Positions 62,889-64,000 of a DNA stretch of 64,000 nucleotides are shown one piece after another. The DNA is from Lachnospiraceae bacterium NC2004 (GTDB lineage: Bacteria; Bacillota; Clostridia; Lachnospirales; Lachnospiraceae), in contig JHXB01000003.1 in the NCBI GenBank assembly GCA_000621905.1, positions 62,001 to 126,000 on the forward strand, in the 5' to 3' direction. How positions within the stretch are numbered: position 1 is the stretch's first letter; each line of letters begins with the position of its first letter. The notes under the pieces were generated by a model. It was not told the origin of the DNA, did no database searches, and saw only the letters and a program-made list of their open reading frames with translations. The position numbers and the translations under genes were made by a program.

Positions 62889-64000
62889 TTAAGCTCACCA
62901 TTCCTATAGATTGTAACTCAACATCAGAGTCTATCTCATTATACGATATAACAATCAAATCTGCAAAGTAATCTGCAGTTAATTTCTTATAATACATTCT
63001 CACAATCGGAGAAGTGATGATAATAGGGTTCGTACCCCTCTCCTCCAAGCTGTGAATCATAGCATCCGTAGCATTAAGGATACCCTGCGTAATATCAGGA
63101 TCAAGTGCAAGAATATCGCCCTGCTCCGTATGTTTAACGGCACCCAACAGTTCCTTCTCAATGTTAGGATCAAGAGTCGCTACGGTTGTAGTCTCGTTAG
63201 GTGCAAAGTATTTATTGGATATAGCCCTCTTAAGCGCCTGTCTTGCATATTCGGTAAGAAGGTCTGTATCCCTTGTACTTGCGGCATAATCTGCAAGCGT
63301 CTCAAATATCGTGACAAGATCCCTTATAGATATACCTTCCTTAAGAAGATTCTGCAATACCTTCTGAATATCACCGATTCCAAGCAACTTAGGAACAAGT
63401 TCGTCAATAAGAGCCGTATTGTTCTCTTTGATATTGTCGATGAGACTCTGTACATCCTGACGGGTAAGAAGCTCATCAATATGCCTTCTGATAATCTCAG
63501 TAAGGTGAGTAGCAATGATAGACGGAGGATCGACAACAGTATATCCAACCGATTCCGCTCTCTCCCTCTGAGCCTCTGTAATCCATATAGCAGGCAAATG
63601 AAATGAAGGCTCAAATGTAGGAATACCTGTAATCTCTTCCTCTACAAAACCCGGATTCATAGCCATATAGTGGTCAAATAAGATCTCACCTTCACTAACC
63701 TGAATACCCTTAATCTTGATGATATACTGGTTAGGATTGAGCTGAATGTTATCCCTAAGACGAATAATAGGAACAACCGCACCAAGCTCTAAAGCTATCT
63801 GCCTCCTTATCATAACGACACGATCAAGAAGATCTCCACCCTGGTTGACATCGGCAAGAGGTATAATTCCATATCCAAACTCAAGCTCGATAGGGTCGAC
63901 AGAGAGCAATGACGTGACATTCTCGTGCCGCCTGATCTCCTCTGCCTCTTCCTCGGCTTCCATAACTTCTTCTTCAACAGCCTCAACCTTCTTAGCACCT
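62878..64000 (-). CDS. flhA: Flagellar export gate protein FlhA, C-terminal part (cut by right edge)
   Basis: About 374 codons are visible; the frame is open to the edge and the membrane half lies beyond. The visible part starts in the charged linker (VEAVEEEVMEAEEEAEE) and covers the cytoplasmic domain that docks chaperones and export substrates: FGYGIIPLADVNQGGDLLDR, IRRQIALELGAVVPIIRLRD, WITEAQRERAESVGYTVVDP. Flagellar type: the gene leads directly into flhF. Confidence 0.96.
   Translation of the reverse strand, partial: GAKKVEAVEEEVMEAEEEAEEIRRHENVTSLLSVDPIELEFGYGIIPLADVNQGGDLLDRVVMIRRQIALELGAVVPIIRLRDNIQLNPNQYIIKIKGIQVSEGEILFDHYMAMNPGFVEEEITGIPTFEPSFHLPAIWITEAQRERAESVGYTVVDPPSIIATHLTEIIRRHIDELLTRQDVQSLIDNIKENNTALIDELVPKLLGIGDIQKVLQNLLKEGISIRDLVTIFETLADYAASTRDTDLLTEYARQALKRAISNKYFAPNETTTVATLDPNIEKELLGAVKHTEQGDILALDPDITQGILNATDAMIHSLEERGTNPIIITSPIVRMYYKKLTADYFADLIVISYNEIDSDVELQSIGMVSLNDN

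Overview
The window reads as chromosomal DNA of a motile, anaerobic, low-GC Firmicute, most likely a Lachnospiraceae member. This is inferred from AT-rich codon use and strong AGGAGG-type ribosome binding sites, from the fla/che gene order running into rpsB-tsf, and from anaerobic enzymes (indolepyruvate:ferredoxin oxidoreductase, a free-standing glycyl-radical domain, phosphate butyryltransferase). The purine pathway also fits: it uses a separate AICAR transformylase and a PurO-type IMP cyclohydrolase instead of fused PurH. The species cannot be named from the sequence alone. Most genes are core functions; there is one tRNA, and I see no CRISPR array, no transposase and no prophage.

Layout. 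1-2132: 5' part of polA and an upstream zinc-finger membrane protein, then tRNA-Leu(CAA), all on the minus strand. 2232-11173 (minus): a likely operon ruvA-ruvB-zapA-U32 (RlhA-like)-SEDS/PBP fusion-Nudix-MraY-like transferase, divergent from a YprB-like exonuclease (11271-12335, plus). 12336-12678: a repeat-rich convergent intergenic region. 12679-21003 (minus): acylphosphatase, HAD phosphatase, Zn-type macrodomain, CarD-like regulator, a large RND exporter with a coiled-coil insertion, and the split purine-closing enzymes. 21189-25812 (minus): secreted GH25 lysozyme, glycyl-radical domain protein, chemoreceptor. 26003-32848 (minus): prfC, an unknown helical protein, an MprF-tail membrane protein with an EEPV-type acidic repeat, and a RelQ-type alarmone synthetase. 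33014-35278 (plus): hisS and ptb. 35433-42657: divergent purL and carB. 42722-48234: an HSL-type hydrolase, then a minus-strand iorA-iorB-paaK unit for aromatic 2-oxoacid oxidation.

48362-64000 (minus): rpsB-tsf preceded by the distal fla/che operon. In transcription order this is flhA (cut by the right edge), flhF, flhG, a PilZ protein, a separately transcribed SleB-like hydrolase, cheB without a receiver domain, cheA, cheW, cheC, cheD, a two-TM protein, fliA, a FapA/DUF342 protein, a small unknown protein, a SwrB-like protein, an MltG-N-like protein, then rpsB. This closely matches the Bacillus subtilis order flhA-flhF-flhG-cheB-cheA-cheW-cheC-cheD-sigD-swrB-rpsB.

The best candidates for undescribed biology are the relQ / EEPV-repeat MprF-tail protein / unknown 696-residue protein cluster (27622-32848), the single-chain SEDS-PBP synthase next to an altered MraY paralogue, the RND exporter with a built-in helical hairpin, and the receiverless CheB.
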